From Streptomyces sp. NBC_00708 (GTDB taxonomy: Bacteria; Actinomycetota; Actinomycetes; Streptomycetales; Streptomycetaceae): a DNA stretch of 64,000 nt. Positions 51,428-60,167 of this stretch are shown one piece after another. Where the stretch lies: positions 6,200,001 to 6,264,000 of the forward strand of contig CP108997.1 of NCBI GenBank assembly GCA_036226585.1. The letters run 5' to 3'. Below the pieces are notes generated by a model that made no database searches, had not been told where the DNA came from, and worked only from the letters and a program-made list of their open reading frames with translations. Each line of letters opens with the position of its first letter. The stretch's first letter is position 1. The position numbers and the translations under genes were made by a program.

Positions 51428-53115
51428 CGGCCGCGGGTACCGCCCCCGGGGCGGTCGCGCCCGAGGAGTCCGGTGCGCGCGGCTCCGGCTCGGTGCTGCG
51501 CAGCGGTGCGGTGATGGCCGCCGGGTCCATCGTGTCGCGGGCGACGGGGTTCATACGCTCGGCGGTCGTCGTCGCCGCGCTCGGCACCGGACTACGGGCC
51601 GACGGCTACACGGTCGCCAACACCGTGCCCAACATCCTCTACATGCTGCTCATCGGCGGCGCGCTCAACGCGGTCTTCGTCCCCGAACTCGTCCGCGCGG
51701 CCAAGGAGCACAGCGACGGCGGCGCCGCCTACACCGACCGCCTTCTCACCCTGTGCACCGTGGGCCTGCTCGCCCTCACCGCGCTCGCCGTCCTCGGCGC
51801 ACCGCTGATCATCCATGTGTACGCCCCGACCTACGGCGGCGAACAGCTCGGACTGACCGTCGCGCTCGCCCGCTACTGCCTGCCGCAGATCCTCTTCTAC
51901 GGTCTGTTCACGCTCCTGGGCCAAGTGCTCAACGCCCGGGACCGGTTCGGCGCGATGATGTGGACGCCCGTCCTCAACAACCTCGTGATCATCGCCGTGT
52001 TCGGGCTGTACCTGTGGACGGCGGCCACCTCCGACGGCACGATCACCGCCGCGCAGGCGCAGTGGCTGGGCTGGGGCACCACGGCGGGCATCGCCGTGCA
52101 GTCCCTCGCCCTGGTGCCCTCGCTGCGCGCCGCGAAGTTCCGCTGGCGGCCCCGGTTCGACTGGCGCGGCAGCGGGCTGACCCGTCCGCTGCGCGCCGCC
52201 GGCTGGCTCGTCATGCTCGTCCTGACCAACCAGGCCGCCTACTGGGTCGTCACCCGGCTCTCCACCGCGAGCGGCCAGCACGCCCTGGACCAGCACGTCG
52301 CGGGCGGCGCCGGGTACACCGCGTACAGCTACGCCTACCAGCTCTGGGTCGTCCCGCAGGGCATCGTGACCGTCAGCCTCGTCACCGCTCTGATGCCGCG
52401 CATGAGCCGTGCGGCGGCCGGCGGCGACCTCGCCGGGGTGCGCCGGGACCTCTCGTACGCGCTGCGCACCTCGGCCGCCGTGGTGGTCCCGGCCGCCGCG
52501 CTCATGCTGGCGCTCGCGCCCTGGGTGATGGGCTCGGTCTTCGGCTACGGGCGCACCGGCCCGGCGGACATCACGGTGATGGCGGGCATGATGGCGGCGT
52601 TCGCGCCCGGCCTCATCGCCTTCTCCGGGCAGTACGTGCTCTCCCGGGGCTTCTACGCGATGAGCGACACCCGCACCCCGTTCCTGCTGAACCTGGTCAT
52701 CGCGGCCCTCAACGCCGGTCTCGCGATCGTCGCCTATCTGACGCTGCCCGCGCGCTGGGCGGTGACCGGCATGGCGGGCGCGTACTCCGTGGCCCTGCTC
52801 ACCGGCTTCGCCGTCACCGCGTACGTGCTGCACCGCCGGGTCTCCCCGCCCGGTGCCGCGCGCCCCTCGCTCGCCCGCTCGCCCGGGGTGGGGGCGCATG
52901 TCCGGCTGATCGTCGCCTGCGTGCCGGCCGGGCTGCTGGCGTACGGGGCGGCGCGCGCCGTCGACACGAAGGGGTCCGGGCTCGGGGACCTCACCGCGCT
53001 GGCCGCCGGGACGGCCGTCCTCGCGCTGACCGTGGTGGCCCTGGCCCGGCCGCTGCGGCTCACCGAGGTGACCGCCGCCGTGAACGCCGTACGGGGGCGG
53101 CTGCGGCGCGGCTGA
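51424..53115 (+). CDS. murJ: lipid II flippase MurJ (MviN family)
   Basis: A 563-residue membrane protein expected to have 14 helices. The N-terminal block VLRSGAVMAAGSIVSRATGFIRSAV and the later FYAMSDTRTPFLLNLVI are MurJ/MviN signatures. It starts with a GTG that overlaps the femX stop, so lipid II modification and translocation are encoded together. Confidence 0.92.
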   Translation: MTAAGTAPGAVAPEESGARGSGSVLRSGAVMAAGSIVSRATGFIRSAVVVAALGTGLRADGYTVANTVPNILYMLLIGGALNAVFVPELVRAAKEHSDGGAAYTDRLLTLCTVGLLALTALAVLGAPLIIHVYAPTYGGEQLGLTVALARYCLPQILFYGLFTLLGQVLNARDRFGAMMWTPVLNNLVIIAVFGLYLWTAATSDGTITAAQAQWLGWGTTAGIAVQSLALVPSLRAAKFRWRPRFDWRGSGLTRPLRAAGWLVMLVLTNQAAYWVVTRLSTASGQHALDQHVAGGAGYTAYSYAYQLWVVPQGIVTVSLVTALMPRMSRAAAGGDLAGVRRDLSYALRTSAAVVVPAAALMLALAPWVMGSVFGYGRTGPADITVMAGMMAAFAPGLIAFSGQYVLSRGFYAMSDTRTPFLLNLVIAALNAGLAIVAYLTLPARWAVTGMAGAYSVALLTGFAVTAYVLHRRVSPPGAARPSLARSPGVGAHVRLIVACVPAGLLAYGAARAVDTKGSGLGDLTALAAGTAVLALTVVALARPLRLTEVTAAVNAVRGRLRRG

Positions 53116-53175
53116 ACCGGCCCGCGCCCGCCCGCCCGTTCGCATCCATTCCTTGATCGCTGGGATACTGACGCC

Positions 53176-53859
53176 ATGCCTCGCGTGCTCCTGATCGAAG
53201 ACGACCCCTCCGTCCGGGAAGGGGTCGAACTGGGCCTGCGCAGGCGCGGACACGACCTCCGGGCCGTCGGCACGGGCGAGGCCGGGCTCGCCGCGCTGGG
53301 GGAGTTCCGGCCCGACCTGGTCCTCCTCGACCTGATGCTCCCCGGCATGAACGGCGTCCAGGTCTGCCGCAGCATCCGCGAGACCAGCCAGCTGCCCGTC
53401 ATCATGCTCACCGCGCGCGGCGACGACTTCGACGTCGTCGTGGGCCTGGAGGCCGGCGCCGACGACTACATCGTCAAGCCCGCCCGTACCGAGGTCATCG
53501 AGGCCCGCATCCGGGCCGTGCTGCGCCGACTCACCGCCCCCGCCGGGCGCGGCGGCACCGAATCGCACGGCCAACTCACCGTCGACCGCGCGGGCCTCGC
53601 CGTCGCCAAGGCCGGCGAACGGCTGCTCCTCGCCCCCTCCGAACTCAAGCTCCTGCTCCACCTCTCGGCCTCGCCCGAACAGGTCTTCAGCCGCCAGCAG
53701 CTGCTGGAGTACGTGTGGGAGCACAGCTACCACGGGGACGCCCGGCTGGTCGACGCCTGCGTGCGCAGACTGCGCCAGAAGATCGAGGACGTGCCCGGCA
53801 GCCCCCGCTACATACAAACGGTCCGGGGCTTCGGCTACCGCTTCGGACCGCTCACGTGA
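53176..53859 (+). CDS. OmpR-family response regulator
   Basis: A 227-residue regulator with receiver residues Asp9-Asp10, phosphoacceptor Asp52 (LLDLMLPGMNG) and Lys101 (IVKPAR), followed by a winged-helix DNA-binding domain (LVDACVRRLRQKIEDVPGSPRYIQTVRGFGYRF). Its stop overlaps the start of the kinase gene (GTGA). The operon layout regulator-kinase-lipoprotein recalls CseBC- or AfsQ-type envelope-sensing systems. Confidence 0.93.
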   Translation: MPRVLLIEDDPSVREGVELGLRRRGHDLRAVGTGEAGLAALGEFRPDLVLLDLMLPGMNGVQVCRSIRETSQLPVIMLTARGDDFDVVVGLEAGADDYIVKPARTEVIEARIRAVLRRLTAPAGRGGTESHGQLTVDRAGLAVAKAGERLLLAPSELKLLLHLSASPEQVFSRQQLLEYVWEHSYHGDARLVDACVRRLRQKIEDVPGSPRYIQTVRGFGYRFGPLT

Positions 53860-55277
53860 AGCTCTTCGCCGCCCGGCTCGGCCTGCGCACCCGGCTGATC
53901 GCGGCCTTCCTCTTCGTCGCCGCCGTCAGCGCCGCGACCACCGCCGCCCTCACCTACCGCGAGGCCCGCTCGGCGATCCTCCAGCAGGCCCAGGACACCG
54001 CGGTAGCCCAGTTCCGGGACCGGGTCGCGGCACAGGGCTTCACCATTCCGCTGGACCGGGTCTGGATGCGGGACATGTGCCTCAGGCTGGCCCGGCAGGG
54101 CACCTCGCACGCGTGGACCGTCTTCGCCGAATACGGGAACCTGCGGGCCTCCTCCTCGGACCGGGCGACTTCCACCGTGATTACTCCCGGGCTGCGCGCG
54201 AGTGCCCGCGGCAACACCCACGGCTCGTTCCAGCGGGTCGTCAAGGACGGCAAACCGTGGCTGACCGTCGGCATGCCCACCCTGTTCGACCGGGGCGACG
54301 GCAGGCAGCCCACCGGCCTCGTCCTCTACGCCGTGATGCCGCTGTCCACCGAGGAGGCCAACGTCGAGGCCATGGTGACCGCCGCCCGGGACGGAGCCCT
54401 GCCCGCCCTGCTCGTCGCCCTGGTGCCCGCGCTGCTCGCCTCCCGCAGCGTCCTGCGCCCGGTCCGCGACCTGCGCAGGGCCGCCGCCGGCATCGGCAGG
54501 GGCGAGCTCCACACCCGTATAGCGGTCCGTGGCAACGACGAACTCGCCGACCTCGCCTGGACGTTCAACGAGTCCTCGACCAAGCTCCAGGAATCCGTCG
54601 ACGAACTGCGCCGGGCCGAGGAGCGGGCCAGACGCTTCGCCTCGGACGTCTCCCACGAACTGCGCACCCCGCTCGCCGGCATGCTCGCCGTGACCGAGGT
54701 CCTCGACGAGGACGCCGCTGAACTGCGCTCCGACACCGCCGCCGCCGTCCGGCTGATCAGCGCGGAGACCGGCAAACTCGCCACGCTCGTCGAGGACCTG
54801 ATGGAGATCTCCCGCTTCGACGCCCGCGCCGCCGGCCTGCACCTGGACGAGGTCGACGTCGCCGAGACCGTACGCAAGACCCTCCAGGGCCGCCGCTGGG
54901 AGGGCCGCGTCACCACCGAACTCCCCGACGGGGTCAGGGCGGTGCTCGACCCGCGCCGCTTCGACGTGGTCGTCGCCAACCTGGTCGGCAACGCCCTGCG
55001 GCACGGCGCCGAACCCGTCACCGTCCGGGTGTCGGGAGGCGACCGGCTCGTCGTGGAAGTCGAGGACCGCGGACCCGGCATCGACGAGGCGGTGCTCCCG
55101 CACATCTTCGACCGGTTCTACAAGGCCGACGCCGCGCGGACCCGGTCGGCGGGCAGCGGACTCGGCCTCGCCATCGCCCAGGAGAACGTCCGGCTGCACG
55201 GTGGTACGGTGCGCGCGGCGAACCGCCCCGTGGGCGGCGCGGTGTTCACCGTGGAACTGCCGATGGGGGAGCGATGA
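53856..55277 (+). CDS. sensor histidine kinase
   Basis: A 473-residue kinase with an N-terminal helix (LIAAFLFVAAVSAATTAALTY), an extracytoplasmic domain of about 140 residues, a second helix near residue 180, HAMP, the phosphoacceptor SHELRTPLAGM near residue 267, and the ATP domain (NLVGNALRHGAEPVTV, DRGPGIDEAVLPHIFDRFYKAD, GSGLGLAIAQENV). It overlaps both the regulator and the lipoprotein gene. Confidence 0.93.
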   Translation: MKLFAARLGLRTRLIAAFLFVAAVSAATTAALTYREARSAILQQAQDTAVAQFRDRVAAQGFTIPLDRVWMRDMCLRLARQGTSHAWTVFAEYGNLRASSSDRATSTVITPGLRASARGNTHGSFQRVVKDGKPWLTVGMPTLFDRGDGRQPTGLVLYAVMPLSTEEANVEAMVTAARDGALPALLVALVPALLASRSVLRPVRDLRRAAAGIGRGELHTRIAVRGNDELADLAWTFNESSTKLQESVDELRRAEERARRFASDVSHELRTPLAGMLAVTEVLDEDAAELRSDTAAAVRLISAETGKLATLVEDLMEISRFDARAAGLHLDEVDVAETVRKTLQGRRWEGRVTTELPDGVRAVLDPRRFDVVVANLVGNALRHGAEPVTVRVSGGDRLVVEVEDRGPGIDEAVLPHIFDRFYKADAARTRSAGSGLGLAIAQENVRLHGGTVRAANRPVGGAVFTVELPMGER

Positions 55278-55798
55278 GGGGCCGGTACGCGCTGCTGTCC
55301 GTGCTGCTGCTCGCCACCGGGTGCGGCATCCGCCCGACCGACGTCGTCCAGGCCGGGGAGCCGGCGACGGTGGAGGTGGCCCCGGCCGGTCAGCTCGGCT
55401 CCCTGCTGTACTTCGTCTCCTCGTCCACGGCGTCCCGGCTGCTGCCGGTCATCAGGCCCGTCGATCCGAAGGTCTACAACAGCGGAACGGGCTGGGAGGC
55501 CGACAGACTCAAGGGCGCGCCCGCCGCACTCGCGCTGCTCTTCGGGGGCCCCAACAGAGCGGAACGCGATGCCGGTCTGCGCTCGGAGCTGCCCCCCAGC
55601 GGCCGGGTGAAGGCGGGCATCGAGCTGAGCGCGCAGGGGGTGAAGGTCAACCTGAACATCCCGGTCGTCGGCCTCTCCCAGGCGGCCCGCCAGCAGCTCA
55701 TCTGCACCGCGGCACGGGCCCGTACGGCCGACCGGACCGAGGCGGTGACGGTGAGCGGCACCGACGGCGTCATCGGCCCGGAGCACTGCTCGGTGTGA
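55274..55798 (+). CDS. lipoprotein of the two-component operon
   Basis: A 174-residue lipoprotein with signal RYALLSVLLLATGC (Cys17). The body has no motif I can name with confidence, though the fold hints (repeated beta segments, two conserved cysteines near the end) recall GerMN-like proteins. Coupled to the kinase by ATGA, it may modulate signal sensing. Confidence 0.75.
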   Translation: MRGRYALLSVLLLATGCGIRPTDVVQAGEPATVEVAPAGQLGSLLYFVSSSTASRLLPVIRPVDPKVYNSGTGWEADRLKGAPAALALLFGGPNRAERDAGLRSELPPSGRVKAGIELSAQGVKVNLNIPVVGLSQAARQQLICTAARARTADRTEAVTVSGTDGVIGPEHCSV

Positions 55799-55822
55799 CT
55801 TCTCCGGCCGGCTGCCCGCTGT

Positions 55823-56620
55823 TCAGCCGGCCTTGCGGGCGACCGCTCCGTAGACGCCGATCGAGGCCGGCCACGCCGTGGACGGTGCGTCCGGTCGCCA
55901 GGACGGGACGGGAACGAGGCCGGGCGCCAGGAGTTCGAAGCCGTCGAAGAACTTCTCGATCTCGGTGTGCGAGCGCGGGGTGAGGGGAGTGGTGGCCGTG
56001 TCGTAGACGGCTTGTGCCGCGCTGCAGTCGGCGAAGTCGTCGGTGGCGTGCGAGAGCACCAGGCAGCTGCCGGCCGGGAGCGCGTCGCGGAGGGTGGCGA
56101 CGATCTGGTCGGGCCGCTGCCCGTCGGTGAGGAAGTGGAGCACGGAGGTGAGGAGCAGGGCCACGGGCCGGTCGAAGTCGATGACGTCGCGGACGTGGGG
56201 ATGTTCCAGGACCGCCTGCGGGTCGCGGAGGTCGGCGAGCGCGACACCGACCGCGTCGGAGCTGCGCAGCAGCGCGTCCGCGTGTGCGGTGACGATCGGG
56301 TCGTTGTCGACGTACGCGACGCGCACGTCGGGCGCCGCTTCGAGGGCGACCTCGTGCACGTTGGGGGAATGGGGCAGCCCGGTGCCGATGTCGAGGACCT
56401 GCCGCAGGCCCGCGCCGACGACGTGGCGGACGGCGCGCCGCAGGAAGGCGCGGTTGGCCCGCGCGCCGGCTCGCTCCTGGGACGCGGCGGCGACGAGCTC
56501 GTCACCGGCCTGCTGATCCACCCGGTAGTTGTCCTTGCCGCCGAGCAGGTAGTCGTAGATCCTCGCGGAGTGAGGTCGGCCGGTGTCGATCACCGGGGTG
56601 GGTAAGCCGTGCTGCCTCAA
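55823..56620 (-). CDS. SAM-dependent methyltransferase, PF04672-type (DUF574)
   Basis: A protein of about 265 residues of the actinobacterial family often annotated S-adenosyl methyltransferase. Signatures: PHSARIYDYLLGGKDNYRVD, the SAM loop DIGTGLPHSPNVHEVA, VAYVDNDPIVTAHA and ATDDFADCS. The TTG start at 56620 has GAGGAG upstream. Substrates in this large Streptomyces family are unknown. Confidence 0.85.
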   Translation of the reverse strand: MRQHGLPTPVIDTGRPHSARIYDYLLGGKDNYRVDQQAGDELVAAASQERAGARANRAFLRRAVRHVVGAGLRQVLDIGTGLPHSPNVHEVALEAAPDVRVAYVDNDPIVTAHADALLRSSDAVGVALADLRDPQAVLEHPHVRDVIDFDRPVALLLTSVLHFLTDGQRPDQIVATLRDALPAGSCLVLSHATDDFADCSAAQAVYDTATTPLTPRSHTEIEKFFDGFELLAPGLVPVPSWRPDAPSTAWPASIGVYGAVARKAG

Positions 56621-56731
56621 GTGGCGCTCCTCTTCGCGTCCGCGTACAGGTTGACACCAGGGTCTGCCGATGCTGCGATCCTGCCCTTGCGTCCGACAGC
56701 GTGTCAACTAAAGTACACAAGAGCAAGATCG

Positions 56732-57319
56732 ATGAGTGCGAGAGAGATCACCTACGTGAGTGCGAGCCGCGGCGAGGGAGAGTCCCAGGGGGGCGCTGCC
56801 GGCGAAGCGGGGTACCCGCGACCGCACTCCCTCGCCGAGAAGCTGAAGTCGCTCATGGCCCAGCGGAAGGACGCGCGGGGCAGGGCATACGTCTCCCGCA
56901 CCCTGTCGCAGGCCGTCGACGAGCTGCCCGACCCGCCCGCGACGACGTCGTTCGCGCTCATCGCGAAACTGGCCGGGGGCCAGCAGGACAACCCGACGAT
57001 CAAGACGGTCCTCGCCCTGTGCCGAGCCCTCGGAGACGTACCGCCGGCCTACCTGCTGCCGCACGCCGGCTACGACGACCTCGCGGCGCTCGAAGCCTTC
57101 GAGGCCCCCCTCGCCCGTCGCGTGCTCGCCCTGCTGAACGACCTGCCGGAGAGCGAGGTCCGCAAGGTGGTCGCAGACCTGGAGCACCGGCGTGAAACCC
57201 TCGGCCTGTCCTCCGTGCCGGACGACGGACCGAGCGCCGCGAAGCCGAGGAAGGCCCGGCGCCGGCGCACTGAAACCGAAGCCGCCCAATACGCGGCCGA
57301 CGCACTGGAAGGTCTCTGA
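56732..57319 (+). CDS. XRE-like DNA-binding regulator
   Basis: A 195-residue protein with a long N-terminal region, then HSLAEKLKSLMAQRKDARGRAYVSRTLSQAVDEL and a divergent helix-turn-helix (TSFALIAKLAGGQQDNPTIKTVLALCRALGDVPPAYLL). The C terminus is very basic (KPRKARRRRTETEA). Proteins like this often precede an MAB_1171c-type membrane gene, as here (TGATG overlap), suggesting a small regulatory unit. Confidence 0.75.
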   Translation: MSAREITYVSASRGEGESQGGAAGEAGYPRPHSLAEKLKSLMAQRKDARGRAYVSRTLSQAVDELPDPPATTSFALIAKLAGGQQDNPTIKTVLALCRALGDVPPAYLLPHAGYDDLAALEAFEAPLARRVLALLNDLPESEVRKVVADLEHRRETLGLSSVPDDGPSAAKPRKARRRRTETEAAQYAADALEGL

Positions 57320-58101
57320 TGGACGGCATCATATTTGGCTCCTGCACCATCGCGGGAGTGATCGTCACCGTGCTCTGCGCCCGCAGAGCCATGCGCCGCC
57401 CGCGCGTGTTCACCTGGTTAATCGCCGTGGCCTTCGGTGTCTGCACCCTGGGCGTCTTCTTCGCCGTACCCGCGGTCGCGAGGGTGGCCGAGGATGTCAC
57501 CGGCCTGGACAACGCCGGCAAGCTGGTGGCGCATGTGTGCGCCATCCTCTGGTGTGCGGCCCTGCAGATCACGATGGTGGACCTGGCCTACCGCCCGGAG
57601 TACCTGCGCACCGCCATGTATCAGCGCATCTTCGCGGCCGTCGTCGAACTGGCCGTGATGGTCCCGCTCTTCCTCGCCACGAACGGCGAGGACGTGGAGT
57701 TCACCACGGCGTACGCCGACCACCCGTCCGTGGCCGCCTATCTGCTCGTCTACCTCTCCTACGTCCTGGTCACCTGCGGCGAACTCGCCTTCATGTGCGG
57801 CCGTACCGCCCTCCGGTGCCGGACCGTCCGGCCCTGGACCGGTGCCGGCTTCACGCTGTGTGCTGTCGCGGCCGTCCTGGGCGTCGGCTACACGATGTGC
57901 AAGGGGGCGTACCTCGTCTTCTACGCTCTTGACCGCCCGTGGTCCCTCGACGTCGAGGAGGCACTGAGCCCGGCACTGAGCGGGCTCGCCGTCCTCTTCC
58001 TCTTCGTCGGGCTGACCATGCCGATGCTCGGCGGGCTGCTCCAGCGGCTGCGCGGACGCGAGCAGACCGCGCGAGGCCGTCGGTCAGTAGTCGACCTGTA
58101 G
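57319..58101 (+). CDS. integral membrane protein, MAB_1171c-type putative transporter
   Basis: A 260-residue protein with about seven helices (IIFGSCTIAGVIVTVLCARRA, FTWLIAVAFGVCTLGVFFAV, FAAVVELAVMVPLFLA, SVAAYLLVYLSYVLVTCGELAFM and others). No catalytic motif is evident. It is coupled to the XRE regulator and its end overlaps the convergent P450 gene by 18 bases. Transport is only the family's label. Confidence 0.7.
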   Translation: MDGIIFGSCTIAGVIVTVLCARRAMRRPRVFTWLIAVAFGVCTLGVFFAVPAVARVAEDVTGLDNAGKLVAHVCAILWCAALQITMVDLAYRPEYLRTAMYQRIFAAVVELAVMVPLFLATNGEDVEFTTAYADHPSVAAYLLVYLSYVLVTCGELAFMCGRTALRCRTVRPWTGAGFTLCAVAAVLGVGYTMCKGAYLVFYALDRPWSLDVEEALSPALSGLAVLFLFVGLTMPMLGGLLQRLRGREQTARGRRSVVDL

Positions 58102-59247
58102 GGCCGTCAGGCTGCGGGAGCGCAGCGAAGGGCGCCACCGGGGCTCGACGTCCGCCGCCACCCTCAGACCGGGCAGACGCGCGAACAGCGTCGCGAGGGC
58201 GATCTCCGCCTCCGTCCGGGCCAGGGTGGCCCCCAGGCAGTAGTGGATGCCGAGGCCGAGCGCGAGATGGCCGGTGGCGGTACGTCCGATGTCGAGCCGG
58301 TCCGGATCCTCGAACCGCTCGGGATCACGGTTGGCGGCGGCCAGGGACAGCAGGACCGTCTGTCCCGCCCGCACGGTGACGCCCCCGAGCACCAGGTCCT
58401 CGGTCGCGAAGCGCCGGATGGCGAGCAGCGCGGGTCCGTCGAACCGGGCGAGCTCCTCGACGGCATCCGGCAGGAGTGCGGGGTCCTCCCGCACGAGCGC
58501 CAGCTGCCGGGGGTGCCGCAGGAGCGCGAGCACCGCGTTGCCCAGGAGATGCACGGTGTTCTCGAAGCCGGCCAGGAGAAGGAGAAAGGCGAGCGACATG
58601 AGCTCGTCGTCGCTGAGCGCGTCGCTCGCCTCCCGCACACCGATCAGGTCGGAGAGCAGATCGTCCGCGGGCCGGCGACGTTTGTCCGCCAGCAGCTCGG
58701 TGAAGAAGCCGAGCATCGCGCCGACGGCTTCACGGGTGGCCGCCGGCCGGGCGGGGTCGGGAGCGACAAGAGCGTGGGTCCAGCCCCGGAAGTCGACGCG
58801 GTGGTGGTCCGGGACGCCGAGCAGATCACAGATCACGGTGATCGCCAGCGGCGCGGCGTACGACGGGATCACGTCGATACGACCGTGTTCGCCCAGGGGG
58901 TCCAGGAGTTGTTCCGCGGTCTTCCGTATCGGCTCCCGCAGCCGCTGGATCCGGCCCGGCGTGAACGCGGACCCGACCAGGCGCCGAAGGCGTGTGTGGT
59001 CGGGCGGATCCATGTTGAGGAGGTTGGCATCCAGCGCGGGCGGCAGCGTGAAACCCGCGTATCCGCCCGTGGAGTGCCGCTTGTCGAGCGAGAGCCGGGA
59101 GTCCTGGAGCGCCTGCCGCACATCGTCGTAACGGGTGACGATCCAGGCCGGACTCCCGTCCGGGCCGGTGATCCGGTGCACCGGCGAAGCGCTGCGCAGG
59201 CGCTGATACACCCCGTACGGGTCGTTGATGAGATCGTCCCCAGCCAT
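58084..59247 (-). CDS. cytochrome P450
   Basis: A 387-residue bacterial P450. The haem loop is LGLGIHYCLGATLAR, with Leu at the position usually held by Phe. The I-helix motif is LLLAGFENTVHL, with Asn after Glu where Thr is more usual nearby. The ExxR-region AVEELARFDGPALLAIRRFA and MDPPDHTRLRRLV are typical. No ferredoxin gene is adjacent. The substrate is unknown. Confidence 0.9.
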   Translation of the reverse strand: MAGDDLINDPYGVYQRLRSASPVHRITGPDGSPAWIVTRYDDVRQALQDSRLSLDKRHSTGGYAGFTLPPALDANLLNMDPPDHTRLRRLVGSAFTPGRIQRLREPIRKTAEQLLDPLGEHGRIDVIPSYAAPLAITVICDLLGVPDHHRVDFRGWTHALVAPDPARPAATREAVGAMLGFFTELLADKRRRPADDLLSDLIGVREASDALSDDELMSLAFLLLLAGFENTVHLLGNAVLALLRHPRQLALVREDPALLPDAVEELARFDGPALLAIRRFATEDLVLGGVTVRAGQTVLLSLAAANRDPERFEDPDRLDIGRTATGHLALGLGIHYCLGATLARTEAEIALATLFARLPGLRVAADVEPRWRPSLRSRSLTALQVDY

Positions 59248-59318
59248 GCGCCCACCCTAGGGGGTCGTCCCGCCGGTCACGGCCGCCCGGGTGTCCCGGC
59301 CGCCCCTGCCCCCGCGGT

Positions 59319-60062
59319 TCAGGTGCCGGCGCGGTGCGAGGTGCGTGGTGCCGGTATCGGGGCCTGGGCCGCGCGGGTGACATCGGCGACCAGTTCGACC
59401 ACATCGGGGCCGTAGGCCTGGGAGTTGACCACCTTCAGGAGCAGGCAGAAGGTGTTGTTGCCGTGCTTGCGGGCGAGGCGTTCGTAGTTGCGGGCCAGAT
59501 AGCGGGAGGCGGCCTGGTTGGTGATGGCCTGCTGGCCGCAGAAGAGGAAGACGGGTCTGGCTTCCTGACCGGTGGTCAGCCGCGCCAGCATCACGTACTC
59601 GCTGACACCCTTCTCGGCCCGGTAGCGCTCCGAACCGATCTGGAAGGCACCCCGGTCCGGGCCGGGCTCCGGGTCCGTGTTGATCCGCACGCCGGGCAGC
59701 AGGGAGTGCAGGTGCGCGGCCATCCGGCGGTTCGACACCGGACCGCCCACGCAGAACTCGGTGCGTTCGCCGATGCCCTGCTGCGCGATGTCGTGGGACA
59801 GGATCTGGGCATGTGCCTCGCAGTCCTTGATCAGCGCGGACAACTCCAGCAGCGCGAAGACGTCATGGCGGTGGACCGAGCCCTCGCCGCCCGCGTCGCG
59901 ATTGACGACGAGCAGGCACTCGGAGTTGCCGGGCAGCCCGAAGAACGCCTGCTTGCGGCGGAGTTTGCGGCGCCACAGGTAGGTGCGCGCGAGCCAGCCG
60001 AGAGCGGCGCTGATGCCTGCGGCTACCACGCCCAGCACGATGTTGCGTACGTCGTCAGTCAT
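59319..60062 (-). CDS. membrane-anchored protein of unknown function
   Basis: A 247-residue protein with one N-terminal helix (IVLGVVAAGISAALGWLARTYLW), then a basic stretch and a soluble domain with LLVVNRDAGGEGSVHRHDVFALLELSALIKDC and VFLFCGQQAITNQAASRYLARNYERLARK. This pattern occurs in Streptomyces proteins annotated as secreted or hypothetical. I do not recognise a function. Confidence 0.65.
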   Translation of the reverse strand: MTDDVRNIVLGVVAAGISAALGWLARTYLWRRKLRRKQAFFGLPGNSECLLVVNRDAGGEGSVHRHDVFALLELSALIKDCEAHAQILSHDIAQQGIGERTEFCVGGPVSNRRMAAHLHSLLPGVRINTDPEPGPDRGAFQIGSERYRAEKGVSEYVMLARLTTGQEARPVFLFCGQQAITNQAASRYLARNYERLARKHGNNTFCLLLKVVNSQAYGPDVVELVADVTRAAQAPIPAPRTSHRAGT

Positions 60063-60167
60063 GGGCGGGCATGTTAGCGGGCATTCGGCCTCAAGTTCGA
60101 GGCGGTCCTGACGAGGCAGCGGGGACGGCGTTACCCTGCGCGGACGATCCTTCACCGGAGGTTGCAC

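Noticed and set aside
58084..58101. 18-base overlap of the convergent membrane protein and P450 genes as a possible annotation error
   Set aside because: Both C termini match the expected family ends, and short tail-to-tail overlaps are normal in this kind of genome.
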